The position numbers and the translations under genes are program-made. A model generated the notes under the pieces. It searched no databases, was not told the DNA's origin, and was given only the letters and a program-made list of their open reading frames with translations. A DNA stretch of 64,000 nt from Paenibacillus sp. ACRRX (GTDB taxonomy: Bacteria; Bacillota; Bacilli; Paenibacillales; Paenibacillaceae). Positions 1-7,674 of this stretch are shown one piece after another. Numbering within the stretch: the stretch's first letter is position 1; each line of letters starts with the position of its first letter. The DNA lies in contig NZ_JAKRNK010000006.1 of NCBI RefSeq assembly GCF_022346885.1, positions 186,001 through 250,000 on the forward strand. The letters run 5' to 3'.

Positions 1-270
1 TTGAAAGATAATCGAGACATGTTTGTTTCGATAGGACTCCAACCCCATTTTCTGTATATCTGTTCCTTTGAATAGGACAGACCCGCTTCTAGGAGTATCT
101 AATCCGCTTGCTAGACTAAGAGTCGTTGTTTTTCCTGATCCAGATGGTCCTAAAATCGTATAAAAATGTCCGGCTTGAAACGAAAAGTTTACGTTATCTA
201 AAATCGTATATTTTTTATGATTGTTTTTATAATGGTAATTCAGATTTTGGAACTGCAATATTGCGTCCAT
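1..270 (-). CDS. ABC transporter ATP-binding protein, N-terminal part (runs off window)
   Basis: The first 90 codons of an ABC ATPase are visible; the rest lies beyond the left edge. The Walker A motif GPSGSGKTT sits near residues 43-51, and the fragment ends inside the Q-loop region (VSIIFQ). The start ATG at 270 follows a GGGGG-type ribosome binding site and begins 10 bases after the stop of the permease gene, so the two form one operon. By family, such MacB/LolD-type ATPases power FtsX-like permeases in export, envelope stress or peptide resistance. The substrate cannot be told from sequence. Confidence 0.9.
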   Translation of the reverse strand, partial: MDAILQFQNLNYHYKNNHKKYTILDNVNFSFQAGHFYTILGPSGSGKTTTLSLASGLDTPRSGSVLFKGTDIQKMGLESYRNKHVSIIFQ

Positions 271-280
271 ATAGACCCCC

Positions 281-1705
281 CTATTCATGTTTTAATAAGA
301 TATCTTTTGGATTCAATCGGAGAATCGATAATGCTGGAAGAATGGTTGATAAGATTGCGATCACTAGACCCAGCATACCTAACTTCAACAAATCTTCGGA
401 GGTTACTCGCACATCAATATCAAGAACCGGCTCCACATCCTGACCTTGGTCAGGAATCATTCCAAACGAGAATCCGGGATTATTTTCAGCCTCCTGTTCT
501 CCCACATAAGAAGCAACTTCATTCTGCAATAAACGATCTCCCATTTTTTGAGACACGGTCCCGCCTGTAAAGACAGAAAGGCTGAATGCTAGAGCAGCGA
601 TACACAATACTTCTACTAATAGTTGTCCGATTAATTTTCCTTTTTTCTCGCCAATCGCGAGCAGAATTCCTAATTCTTTCCTCCTTTCCTTTATGGCCAA
701 CGTAATAATAAGGCCTAAGATAATGGCTCCCGCAAAAGAGACCAAGTATATGATCCATTTCGAAGTCGATGCTACGTTCTCAATCGGGCCCACCATTTTT
801 CGATATAATGCATCATGGGCATCGAGCTTAAATAGGTCGAAGTCAATGCCTGTTTTCTTGCCTTCTGCTTTGAAATCCTCAATATGGTTTGGATCATTCA
901 AGTAATAAATGGCTTGGTCAATGGGGCTCCCTTTCGTTTCTTTATTTTCTGAAAACTCTTTTAATGATCCGTACGAAACATATACTTTGTTCGACGGATG
1001 AAACAACGGCGGTGCCGATTCCATGTTACCGTCTATCGTGGACGTTTCGTATATTCCGATAATCTGTAAATCTATTTTCGATGCACCATCTTGTGCTTGA
1101 ATTTTTAGCTGATCACCAACTTGCAGATTGTTTTGTTCAGCCAATTCTTTTTCAACGAGGGCTACTTTCTGATCCTTGTCATCCGGTGTTATGGAACGGC
1201 CATCGATGACTTTGTTCGTTTCGTCCGTAAATTCTTTTAGCAAATCAGAAACACGAACGCCTTGAATGAGTGTATTTGGCATTTTCATGCTCCCTTGGTT
1301 CCCGTCTACGGAACCGCCTAGCGCGTTATCTCCTTGATTGGTATTAATGGGGGTATAGCCATCTGCTATACCTTGACTGTCTTTTACATAGTTGAACTCT
1401 TTTACATGTGGGGATTCGGCTAACTTATCTGCTTCCTCTGTAGAAATTTCCGGACGATGTATTCTTTCATTTGGATTCTCAAGTCTCTGTTTTTGTACAT
1501 ACTTTTGAAATTTATCCCCATCTAATCCTAGCGTCACATCAACTCCTAACTTTTTCCTGACAAGATCATTCGCTGCCTTTGTGACATTCTGTATGGCGAA
1601 TCCCGCTAATACTAAATTAGTAAGCACCAAAAAGACGGCGAATAGGATGAATGACTTTCCCTTTCTTGCTTGTACACTTAAATAGGCGCGTTTGATAAAA
1701 TTCAT
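281..1705 (-). CDS. FtsX/MacB-type ABC transporter permease
   Basis: A 474-residue membrane protein. It has an N-terminal transmembrane segment (about residues 17-40), a large extracytoplasmic MacB-like periplasmic-core domain (about 45-310), then three transmembrane segments near 315-337, 360-385 and 440-465. This order is the classic FtsX/MacB layout. The start ATG has a strong site, AGGAGGTTAG, upstream. It is followed after 10 bases by its ATPase. The promoter upstream carries the same CTTCAT-N5-CTCCAGAT box as the response-regulator operon and the secreted repeat protein, so it is probably controlled by that two-component system. Likely role: export or sensing of an extracellular or membrane-bound substrate. 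Confidence 0.88.
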   Translation of the reverse strand: MNFIKRAYLSVQARKGKSFILFAVFLVLTNLVLAGFAIQNVTKAANDLVRKKLGVDVTLGLDGDKFQKYVQKQRLENPNERIHRPEISTEEADKLAESPHVKEFNYVKDSQGIADGYTPINTNQGDNALGGSVDGNQGSMKMPNTLIQGVRVSDLLKEFTDETNKVIDGRSITPDDKDQKVALVEKELAEQNNLQVGDQLKIQAQDGASKIDLQIIGIYETSTIDGNMESAPPLFHPSNKVYVSYGSLKEFSENKETKGSPIDQAIYYLNDPNHIEDFKAEGKKTGIDFDLFKLDAHDALYRKMVGPIENVASTSKWIIYLVSFAGAIILGLIITLAIKERRKELGILLAIGEKKGKLIGQLLVEVLCIAALAFSLSVFTGGTVSQKMGDRLLQNEVASYVGEQEAENNPGFSFGMIPDQGQDVEPVLDIDVRVTSEDLLKLGMLGLVIAILSTILPALSILRLNPKDILLKHE

Positions 1706-1735
1706 AATTTCTAACCTCCTTTTTGATATCTATAA

Positions 1736-1766
1736 TGTATAGGAGTGATCTGGAGTCTACATGAAG
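1736..1766 (-). promoter_or_regulatory. Promoter and response-regulator box of the ABC transporter operon
   Basis: On the minus strand, CTTCAT-GTAGA-CTCCAGAT (1766 to 1748) is followed by a -10-like TATACA (1741-1736) upstream of the permease gene. The same 19-base pattern occurs at 2785-2803 and 2837-2855. The two halves lie 11 bases apart, the usual spacing of OmpR-type direct-repeat sites, and CTCCAG takes the place of a normal -35. Confidence 0.75.
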
Positions 1767-1830
1767 TTAGCGAGGAGCTTATCTAGAGAACGTTATGTTA
1801 TTATCTGGAAGATAATTCGGTGTCAACATA

Positions 1831-1868
1831 GAAAAACCCGTGAGGCTGCCGAATAGCAATCTCACGGA
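1831..1868 (-). terminator. Intrinsic terminator of the secreted repeat-protein gene
   Basis: On the minus strand, CCGTGAG pairs with CTCACGG across a 16-base loop and is followed by GTTTTTC. It lies 56 bases past the stop codon of the 1924-2727 gene. Confidence 0.8.
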
Positions 1869-1923
1869 TCGTGTGTATCTCTTGGAGATCTCTATGTAGC
1901 TTGAGAACCAAGATTTTCTTTGA

Positions 1924-2727
1924 TTATTTTTCTACATGGACATCAAGGGTTTGGACGCCAAGAACTTCATCGAGTTGTTTTTTCATTTGCTCCTTCGTGA
2001 TTGTACCTGCTTTTGATTGATCAAAAAGGGCTTTTACCTTTTGTTGAGTAGCATCATCAAAGTGAATCGCTTTTGTTTCTTTCTTCATGTTGTGAGCCGG
2101 ACTGAAATCTACATCCAAATCGATGCCGAGCTCTTGCAGCTGAGCTTTTACCTGCTCTTTGCTAAGTGTTCCGGTTCTCATTTGCTCAAGAATCGCTTTC
2201 GCCTTTTCTTTGGCAGCTTCGTCAAGGTTATCGAATATTGACGAAGTCATCTTTACCATAACGCCATGAGCTGTTTTGCTGAAATTCACATCCATGTCAA
2301 TGCCAAGCTCTTGCAGTTGAGCTTTCACTTGTTCTTTTGTAAGGGTGCCGGCTTGGGCTTGCTCAAGTATCGCTTTTGCCTTTTCCTTGGTAGCGTCATC
2401 GAGGTTAACAGGGTTCACTTTTCCAACTTTGAATTTGATGCCGTCATGAGCCGCTTTGAGAGCAAAGTCTACATTGACACCAAGTTCTTGCAGCTGAAGT
2501 TTGGCTTGTTCTTTCGTAAGAGTCCCTTTCTGCAATTGATCGAAAATGGCTTTCGCCTTGCTTTGAGCCGCTTCATCAAGGTTATTTGCTGCCTTTACCT
2601 TAACAGTCGCTGTCAGTAGTTGTCCATTCCCGATAGATTGCGCAGGTACCTCGGCAGCGAATGCGGATCCCAAAGAGGTGAATGTGAGTACAGCACCTAA
2701 AGCAGTTGTGGCTAATGTTTTTTTCAT
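1924..2727 (-). CDS. Exported protein with four helical repeats, unknown function
   Basis: A 267-residue protein with a clear signal peptide (KK, hydrophobic core, AFAA cleavage near residue 24-25). The mature part consists of four imperfect repeats of about 45-60 residues. Each has the form L-D-(D/E)-A-(T/A)-x-x-K-(A/V)-K-A-(I/L)-(F/L)-(D/E)-Q, a short Gly turn, (L/I)-(T/S)-KEQ, then (K/V)-x-Q-L-(Q/D)-E-LG. The repeats look like helix-turn-helix pairs, and the Asp/Glu-rich turns could bind metal, but no EF-hand loop is complete. A TTG lies three codons upstream but is too close to GGAG; the ATG at 2727 has proper spacing. Its promoter shares the box of the two-component operon beside it. I do not recognise the family. 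Confidence 0.8.
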   Translation of the reverse strand: MKKTLATTALGAVLTFTSLGSAFAAEVPAQSIGNGQLLTATVKVKAANNLDEAAQSKAKAIFDQLQKGTLTKEQAKLQLQELGVNVDFALKAAHDGIKFKVGKVNPVNLDDATKEKAKAILEQAQAGTLTKEQVKAQLQELGIDMDVNFSKTAHGVMVKMTSSIFDNLDEAAKEKAKAILEQMRTGTLSKEQVKAQLQELGIDLDVDFSPAHNMKKETKAIHFDDATQQKVKALFDQSKAGTITKEQMKKQLDEVLGVQTLDVHVEK

Positions 2728-2770
2728 AATTGTCAATCTCCTTTGCGAATGTATTGTAGTTTACGATCTC

Positions 2771-2803
2771 ATTGTATGACCCTTATCTGGAGTTACTATG
2801 AAG
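2771..2803 (-). promoter_or_regulatory. Promoter and response-regulator box of the secreted repeat protein
   Basis: On the minus strand, CTTCAT-AGTAA-CTCCAGAT (2803 to 2785) is followed by the -10-like CATACAAT (2778-2771). It is divergent from the box at 2837-2855 of the regulator operon. Confidence 0.75.
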
Positions 2804-2836
2804 ATCATGTAGAGTTTTGGTGAGGATTTTCGGTCT

Positions 2837-2869
2837 CTTCATATAAACTCCAGATAGCACGGCTATACT
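2837..2869 (+). promoter_or_regulatory. Autoregulatory promoter of the two-component operon
   Basis: CTTCAT-ATAAA-CTCCAGAT (2837-2855) is followed by the -10 TATACT (2864-2869), 22 bases before the regulator start. This is the third copy of the shared box and suggests positive autoregulation. Confidence 0.75.
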
Positions 2870-2890
2870 AATAATAGAGGTGATATCATA

Positions 2891-3553
2891 ATGAACTATC
2901 AGATTCTTGTGATTGAAGATGATCAAGAAATTCGGGAATTAATCAAACAATTTTTGATGACCCAACAATATAATGTTGAAGTTGCATCCGATGGAATAGA
3001 AGGTATGAAACAATTCAATAAGCAATCCTTCGATTTAATTCTATTGGATGTCATGATGCCTAATCTTAACGGATTCGAGGTCGCCAAGATGATTCGGAAT
3101 GAGTCCAATGTTCCCATCATTTTGCTAACTGCTTTAGAAGAAGAACAGGATCAATTAAAAGGTTTCGATCTCGGAATCGACGATTATATTACAAAGCCTT
3201 TTTCATTTCATCTATTGATACGGAGAGTCGAAGCCGTGTTAAGAAGAAGCAAGGATCAAGGAACGAATAATAGCCTGGTATTCAAGGAGGTTCAAGTAGA
3301 TTGCAATGCCTATAAAGTATACGTCAACGAAGTTGAAATCCCATTAACGACCAAAGAATTCGAAATCATACAGTTGCTCGTTCAAAATGAGAAAAAAGTG
3401 CTCACCCGAGAAAGCATCGTCGAGAAAGTATGGGGATACGATTATTACGGGGATACGCGAGTCATCGATACGCATATTAAAAATGTGAGAAAGAAGTTAG
3501 ATATACCTTACATTAAAACCGTAAAGGGGATCGGCTACAAAATTGATGACTAA
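2891..3553 (+). CDS. OmpR-family response regulator
   Basis: 220 residues. The receiver domain (about 1-120) has the acidic pair ED-D at 9-11, phosphorylation site Asp53 in LLDVMMP, the switch Thr in LLTAL and the Lys of TKPF. The C-terminal winged helix (about 128-220) has the typical LTTKEFEIIQLL and TRESIVEKVWG segments and the recognition-helix pattern DTRVIDTHIKNVRKKL. It overlaps the downstream kinase by eight bases. It probably binds the CTTCAT-N5-CTCCAGAT box found at its own promoter, the exported repeat-protein promoter and the ABC transporter promoter. Confidence 0.95.
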   Translation: MNYQILVIEDDQEIRELIKQFLMTQQYNVEVASDGIEGMKQFNKQSFDLILLDVMMPNLNGFEVAKMIRNESNVPIILLTALEEEQDQLKGFDLGIDDYITKPFSFHLLIRRVEAVLRRSKDQGTNNSLVFKEVQVDCNAYKVYVNEVEIPLTTKEFEIIQLLVQNEKKVLTRESIVEKVWGYDYYGDTRVIDTHIKNVRKKLDIPYIKTVKGIGYKIDD

Positions 3554-4994
3554 ATGGTTGAACATGCTGAAAATGAAGCGTATTACTTATAAGCTGTTTG
3601 TGACTACGTCCCTTATTCTGTTATCCTTTGCCGTCCTGATTTATGTATCGCTGTATTTCTTTCTGCCTACCTTTTATCAGCAGTACAAGACGACTCAGCT
3701 TCAGACAGGGATCGAAGAAATCATAACGAAATCGAAGGAACTTGATTTGCAATATGGTGTGCTGCTTCTTGATGCCTTTTCCAAAAAAAATAACGCAATC
3801 GTCTATCTTCAAAATAAAGAGGGAGCTATCATTTACTCTCCATTTTTTTCTTCCGTTCGCAAAGGCTATTCACTACCGGCAGAAGTGAGAGTCGAAAGAG
3901 CAAAACCAATCCTGAATACAAACTCCTTCGATGTCGCCGTGCCTATTCAGTTTATAGATGCGAATTTAGTGCTTGTCGTGTCTGCTACCTTTCAACCGAT
4001 TGATGAGGCTTCGCAAGTATTAGTACTTTTTCTCCCTTATTTAAGCATTATCGTTATTGTAATCGGCATAGGCAGTGCTTACTTTTACTCAAGGTTTATC
4101 ACGAAGCCGCTTCTGTACATTAATCAAGGTGCGCAGAAGATGGCGAACTTGGATTTTTCGGAACAAATCGAGGTACATTCTACGGATGAATTGGGGGAGC
4201 TGTCTACCAGTCTAAATGAACTGTCAGTGAATTTGCAGCAAACGATGCAAGAGTTGCACAATGCGAATCGGCAGTTAAAGAGCGATATTGAAAAAGAAAG
4301 AGCAGTGGAAACAAAACGAAGGGAATTTTTCGCGATTGCAGCGCATGAATTAAAAACTCCTCTTACCGTGATGAAAGGGTATCTGGAAGGAATGATCTAT
4401 CATATCGGTCCGTATCGCGATCGCGATCAATATTTGCATAAAAATCATCAGATTGTCGAGGGAATGGAGCAGTTAGTTCGTGAGATATTAAGCATGTCGA
4501 AGTTGGAGCGCGATGCATTCAAGCTGCAGCTGGAAGAAGTGAATCTTTCGCAGCTCGTGGATAAAATAACTGCTGATCTTGAATATTTTGCGGCTCAGCG
4601 AGAGATTCAACTTATGAAGCATATTGCCTCAAACATAATGGTTCACACTGATCGTCTGATGCTGGTGAAAGCATGCAAAAATATCATCCATAATGCGATT
4701 ATGTATTCTCCACAGGGAGAAAAAGTATGCATTCAGCTAACCCGAGATGTGCAGGAAGGCTGCATTCAATTTCAAGTCATCAATACTGGCGTGAACATTA
4801 AGGAAGAGGACATGCAGCAGATTTTTGAACCCTTCTATCGAGTTGAAAAATCTAGAAATCGCAACACGGGGGGCAGCGGATTGGGATTATATCTTGTAAA
4901 GCAGATTTTTGAAGCTCTTGGCATCTCATACTCTATTAACAATATAGAGCAAGGAGTCGAATTTGAAGCTGCCATTCCGATATCAGAACAATGA
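3546..4994 (+). CDS. Membrane sensor histidine kinase
   Basis: 482 residues from the ATG inside the regulator's last codons; a TTG one codon earlier is an alternative. Transmembrane segments lie near 20-42 and 160-183 and enclose an extracytoplasmic sensor of about 115 residues. A HAMP linker follows (about 185-240), then HisKA with the phospho-acceptor His267 in AAHELKTPL, and HATPase with N-box HNAIMYS and G-boxes GSGLGLYL. It is the partner of the regulator immediately upstream. The extracellular sensor and the co-regulated exported protein and transporter suggest envelope or peptide sensing. Confidence 0.95.
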   Translation: MTKWLNMLKMKRITYKLFVTTSLILLSFAVLIYVSLYFFLPTFYQQYKTTQLQTGIEEIITKSKELDLQYGVLLLDAFSKKNNAIVYLQNKEGAIIYSPFFSSVRKGYSLPAEVRVERAKPILNTNSFDVAVPIQFIDANLVLVVSATFQPIDEASQVLVLFLPYLSIIVIVIGIGSAYFYSRFITKPLLYINQGAQKMANLDFSEQIEVHSTDELGELSTSLNELSVNLQQTMQELHNANRQLKSDIEKERAVETKRREFFAIAAHELKTPLTVMKGYLEGMIYHIGPYRDRDQYLHKNHQIVEGMEQLVREILSMSKLERDAFKLQLEEVNLSQLVDKITADLEYFAAQREIQLMKHIASNIMVHTDRLMLVKACKNIIHNAIMYSPQGEKVCIQLTRDVQEGCIQFQVINTGVNIKEEDMQQIFEPFYRVEKSRNRNTGGSGLGLYLVKQIFEALGISYSINNIEQGVEFEAAIPISEQ

Positions 4995-5052
4995 ACGCTT
5001 ACAAGAAACGGGCTTTAAAATGGCTACTCTTATTTAATTAACAGATATAAGA

Positions 5053-5090
5053 TAAGGAGCTTTCGAGTATGTGCTCGAAGCTCCTTTTTC
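5053..5090 (+). terminator. Intrinsic terminator of the two-component operon
   Basis: AAGGAGCTTTCGAG pairs with CTCGAAGCTCCTT (one bulged A) and is followed by TTTTTC, 59 bases past the kinase stop. Confidence 0.85.
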
Positions 5091-5186
5091 TTGTATTCAT
5101 ACACGCTTATTTGAATCATATCCATATAAACTGAGTTTACTTTAGAAGTAATTGTCGTACCGGAGACGGATATCATATATAACTGT

Positions 5187-5208
5187 AAAATGAGAGTATT
5201 CTCATTTT
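5187..5208. promoter_or_regulatory. TetR operator palindrome 1
   Basis: AAAATGAGA-GTAT-TCTCATTTT is a perfect palindrome with 9-base arms. A near copy lies at 5251-5272. The pair brackets a possible promoter (TTGGCA at 5214, TAAGAT at 5236) upstream of the TetR gene. Confidence 0.75.
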
Positions 5209-5250
5209 TATGTTGGCATTAACTGTTATTAGTAGTAAGATAATAATATA

Positions 5251-5272
5251 AAAGTGAGAGTTATCTCATTTT
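5251..5272. promoter_or_regulatory. TetR operator palindrome 2
   Basis: AAAGTGAGA-GTTA-TCTCATTTT has the same arms as the site at 5187-5208 with one mismatch. It ends 16 bases before the TetR start codon. Confidence 0.72.
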
Positions 5273-5288
5273 TAAAAGGAGTGAAACG

Positions 5289-5939
5289 ATGCCAAAAGTA
5301 AATGAAGACTATATTCAAAAAAAGAAGACACAAATATTAGATGCAGCCTTTGTGGTATTCAAACGAAAACCACTATATGAAATGACTATGCTAGATGTTA
5401 TTAAGGAAGCGGGTATAAGCAAGGGGGGGATATATAGGTATTTTGGTGATATTGATGAAGTGATTATAGCTTTACTTAATAGAGAAACAGCTAGAAACAA
5501 TTATAAGCATAAAATTGATGAGATACTTGCAAGTACAGAGACCACAGTAAGTATAGTCGAAGCTCTTTTTGATTTTCTGGCAAACTATATTCATAACAGT
5601 CCAGCTACACTTGGTAAATTTCAATTTGAACTTACTGTATATTTTGCAAATCATCCTAATAAATCGGAAAAGTTTAAAAACAGTCTTACAGAACAGGAAA
5701 ATGGTCAATATTTCATAAGCACACTTTTTAACGAGATAACGAAAGGAGTAAATAAGGGAGAGCTTCAGACGATCTTTCCGCTAAATGATATCTTTACTTA
5801 TATTATCACCACAATTGATGGTGTGGTTCATAAAGTTGTATTGCAAAAATGTTATAGTGTCAATGCAAATCGCATTGATGTCATACAGATTTTTAAGATG
5901 ATATCAAACTCAGTATTACATATGTTAGGGGTTAAATGA
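5289..5939 (+). CDS. TetR-family transcriptional regulator
   Basis: 216 residues. The N-terminal helix-turn-helix (about 15-60) carries ILDAAFVVF, MTMLDVIKEAGISKGGIYRYFGD, the classic TetR signature. The C-terminal ligand and dimer domain is divergent. AAAGGAG precedes the ATG. Two near-identical palindromes in its promoter are probable autoregulatory operators. The next gene, a CPBP-type membrane protease, follows with almost no gap and is likely co-transcribed and co-regulated. The inducer is unknown. Confidence 0.92.
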   Translation: MPKVNEDYIQKKKTQILDAAFVVFKRKPLYEMTMLDVIKEAGISKGGIYRYFGDIDEVIIALLNRETARNNYKHKIDEILASTETTVSIVEALFDFLANYIHNSPATLGKFQFELTVYFANHPNKSEKFKNSLTEQENGQYFISTLFNEITKGVNKGELQTIFPLNDIFTYIITTIDGVVHKVVLQKCYSVNANRIDVIQIFKMISNSVLHMLGVK

Positions 5940-5963
5940 TTGAATATCCCAGGGGGACTATGT

Positions 5964-6803
5964 ATGAAAAATAAAGAATTAAAAGAGGTTATGATATTTT
6001 TCATAATTACTGTTTTCTTAAGCCTGTTTGTATTTTGGGGGCCACTTGCTTTATGTGAAGTTCCAACTATTGGCTTTAATAGTGGGGCAGTTGGACCGGT
6101 TTGGGCAATAATATTGTTCATGATGGGAGGCTTTGTCCCTTCGATAACAGGTATCATTCTTACTGCCGTTTTTGAAGGTAAAAAACAAGTAAAACAATTT
6201 ATGAAAGAAGCATTTCAAGCTAAAATTGGATTAAAGTGGGTTCTGATAATTATTCTAACAGCAGCATATTTTGCTGTATCTTGGATTGTTATCTATTTAG
6301 CTTTGGATGGAAACTTTCATTACGCTAAATTTTTATCTGTACTACCTACTATTCTTCCTTTGTTTATACTAGGCCCATTATCAGAAGAGTATGGTTGGAG
6401 AGGCTTCGCTTTAAAGAGATTATTAAAAATTGTTAATCCTAACATAGCGAGTTTAATAATTGGGTTAGTTTGGTCTGTATGGCACTTGCCATTGTTTTAT
6501 ATAGTAGGTACTAATCAGCATGAGCAGCAACTGTTATTTTTTACTTTCATGATATCGGTTACGAGCAGTTGTTTCATTTATACTTACATCTATATCAAAA
6601 CAAATCAAAATTTGTTTACAGCAGTATTATTTCACTGGGCTTACACCTTTTTTTCAGATGCAGCGCACAGTAGTATTATAAGGAGCGATTTATTTAATGT
6701 GCTGGAATTTTTCCCAGCACTTCTAATTGGAGTAGTATTTTCATTTTTGTTGCATCGGATCAAGCCGATATTAAAGACTATCAATGCTAGCAGTACGATA
6801 TGA
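5964..6803 (+). CDS. CPBP-family intramembrane metalloprotease
   Basis: 279 residues from the ATG with AGGGGG nine bases upstream; an in-frame TTG at 5940 is a weaker start. About eight hydrophobic helices are visible. The family motifs are present: EEYGWRGFALKRL (motif 1, Glu-Glu and Arg), VWSVWHLPLF (motif 2, His) and FTAVLFHWAYTF (motif 3, His). CPBP/Abi proteins are membrane proteases linked to CAAX-type processing, bacteriocin self-immunity or regulator shedding; the role here is unknown. It sits directly after the TetR gene. Confidence 0.88.
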   Translation: MKNKELKEVMIFFIITVFLSLFVFWGPLALCEVPTIGFNSGAVGPVWAIILFMMGGFVPSITGIILTAVFEGKKQVKQFMKEAFQAKIGLKWVLIIILTAAYFAVSWIVIYLALDGNFHYAKFLSVLPTILPLFILGPLSEEYGWRGFALKRLLKIVNPNIASLIIGLVWSVWHLPLFYIVGTNQHEQQLLFFTFMISVTSSCFIYTYIYIKTNQNLFTAVLFHWAYTFFSDAAHSSIIRSDLFNVLEFFPALLIGVVFSFLLHRIKPILKTINASSTI

Positions 6804-6864
6804 AGATAAAGCATTGAACTATTGGGAAATTATATGATCATGTCTGTTATCCCTATAAACAGGT

Positions 6865-6925
6865 CTGTTTGATCAAATCAAACAGCGACAGTCACGGACT
6901 ATTTTAATCCATCACTGTCGCTGTC
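6865..6925. repeat. Two consecutive inverted repeats after the CPBP gene
   Basis: CTGTTTGAT-CAA-ATCAAACAG (6865-6885) overlaps a second stem, ACAGCGACAGT...ACTGTCGCTGT (6883-6925). There is no clear T-run, so these could be a weak terminator or mutually exclusive RNA stems. Confidence 0.6.
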
Positions 6926-6992
6926 TTCATTTCTAGCAGGTCAAATTCTTAGCTTTTGTGATAAATTTGGTCGATATGATATCAACCTAAGG

Positions 6993-7379
6993 TCAATTAA
7001 TGTGATAAGTAGCCGTGATGTGATTGATTGTATACGAGGAAGGCGCTGCAAATTGAATGTAAAAATAACCGTCCTCAGTTGCCGTGAAAATTCTTCCTAC
7101 GTTGCTGTTAAAGAAAGTCCCGAGATGGTAGTTGGTATTGTCGTACACGGAATAATACGCATAATTGCCTTGTGCATAAATCGTGAGCTGTTGGCCTTTC
7201 TTCAAATAGATTCCTTCCAGCGAGCTTAGTTCATTAGGGTGAAGTGCATAGTGCTTAACGAACTGCTGTGTTTGTCGAACATCAGGCTTGGTAGCAGCGA
7301 TAGGTGCAGTGGAAGCATATGCAGGTGATGCTGTAGCGAGGACAACCAGTACAGACATGGACAAAAGCAATTTCTTCAT
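6993..7379 (-). CDS. Small exported protein, unknown function
   Basis: 128 residues with a signal peptide (MKKLLLSMSVLVVLATASPAYA). The mature part is rich in Tyr, Thr and Ala, with alternating polar and aromatic residues (YAYYSVYD, YFYIQFAAPSSY), suggesting a small secreted beta-sandwich such as a Ca-dependent or CBM-like domain. It has no Cys in the mature part. AAAGGAG precedes the start. It lies alone between the CPBP gene and the hydrolase. I do not recognise the family. Confidence 0.75.
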   Translation of the reverse strand: MKKLLLSMSVLVVLATASPAYASTAPIAATKPDVRQTQQFVKHYALHPNELSSLEGIYLKKGQQLTIYAQGNYAYYSVYDNTNYHLGTFFNSNVGRIFTATEDGYFYIQFAAPSSYTINHITATYHIN

Positions 7380-7626
7380 ACTGATTCAACTCCTTTGATA
7401 TATGTTCAAGTAGTATCTCGAAGTTATGTTAAATATAATTCATTATCAGATTCTTGTAAACATATAATTCCGATTTTTATTGTAGGAAATAGAAATGCAG
7501 ATGGGGTTGTTTAGAACGCTGGGCGACAGGTTAGGGGACACGACAGATGTTATGAGGGGTATTGCGGGGTATGTACCCTTTGGACCTTATTATCCTTGGG
7601 CGATGTGTGCTTTTAATGAACCTAAC

Positions 7627-7660
7627 CAAAAACCTTCCCGGTCATTTACCGAGAAGGTTC
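7627..7660 (-). terminator. Intrinsic terminator of the secreted hydrolase gene
   Basis: On the minus strand, GAACCTTCTCGGT pairs with ACCGGGAAGGTT (short ATG-type loop) and is followed by TTTTTGG, 15 bases past the stop codon of the hydrolase. Confidence 0.85.
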
Positions 7661-7674
7661 CAGTTAGAATTATG

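Noticed and set aside
1924-2727. EF-hand calcium-binding repeats in the exported protein
   Set aside because: Asp/Glu-rich turns exist, but no 12-residue loop has the full set of ligands.
6883-6925. Intrinsic terminator of the CPBP gene
   Set aside because: The stem is good but no T-run follows, so it is listed only as a repeat.
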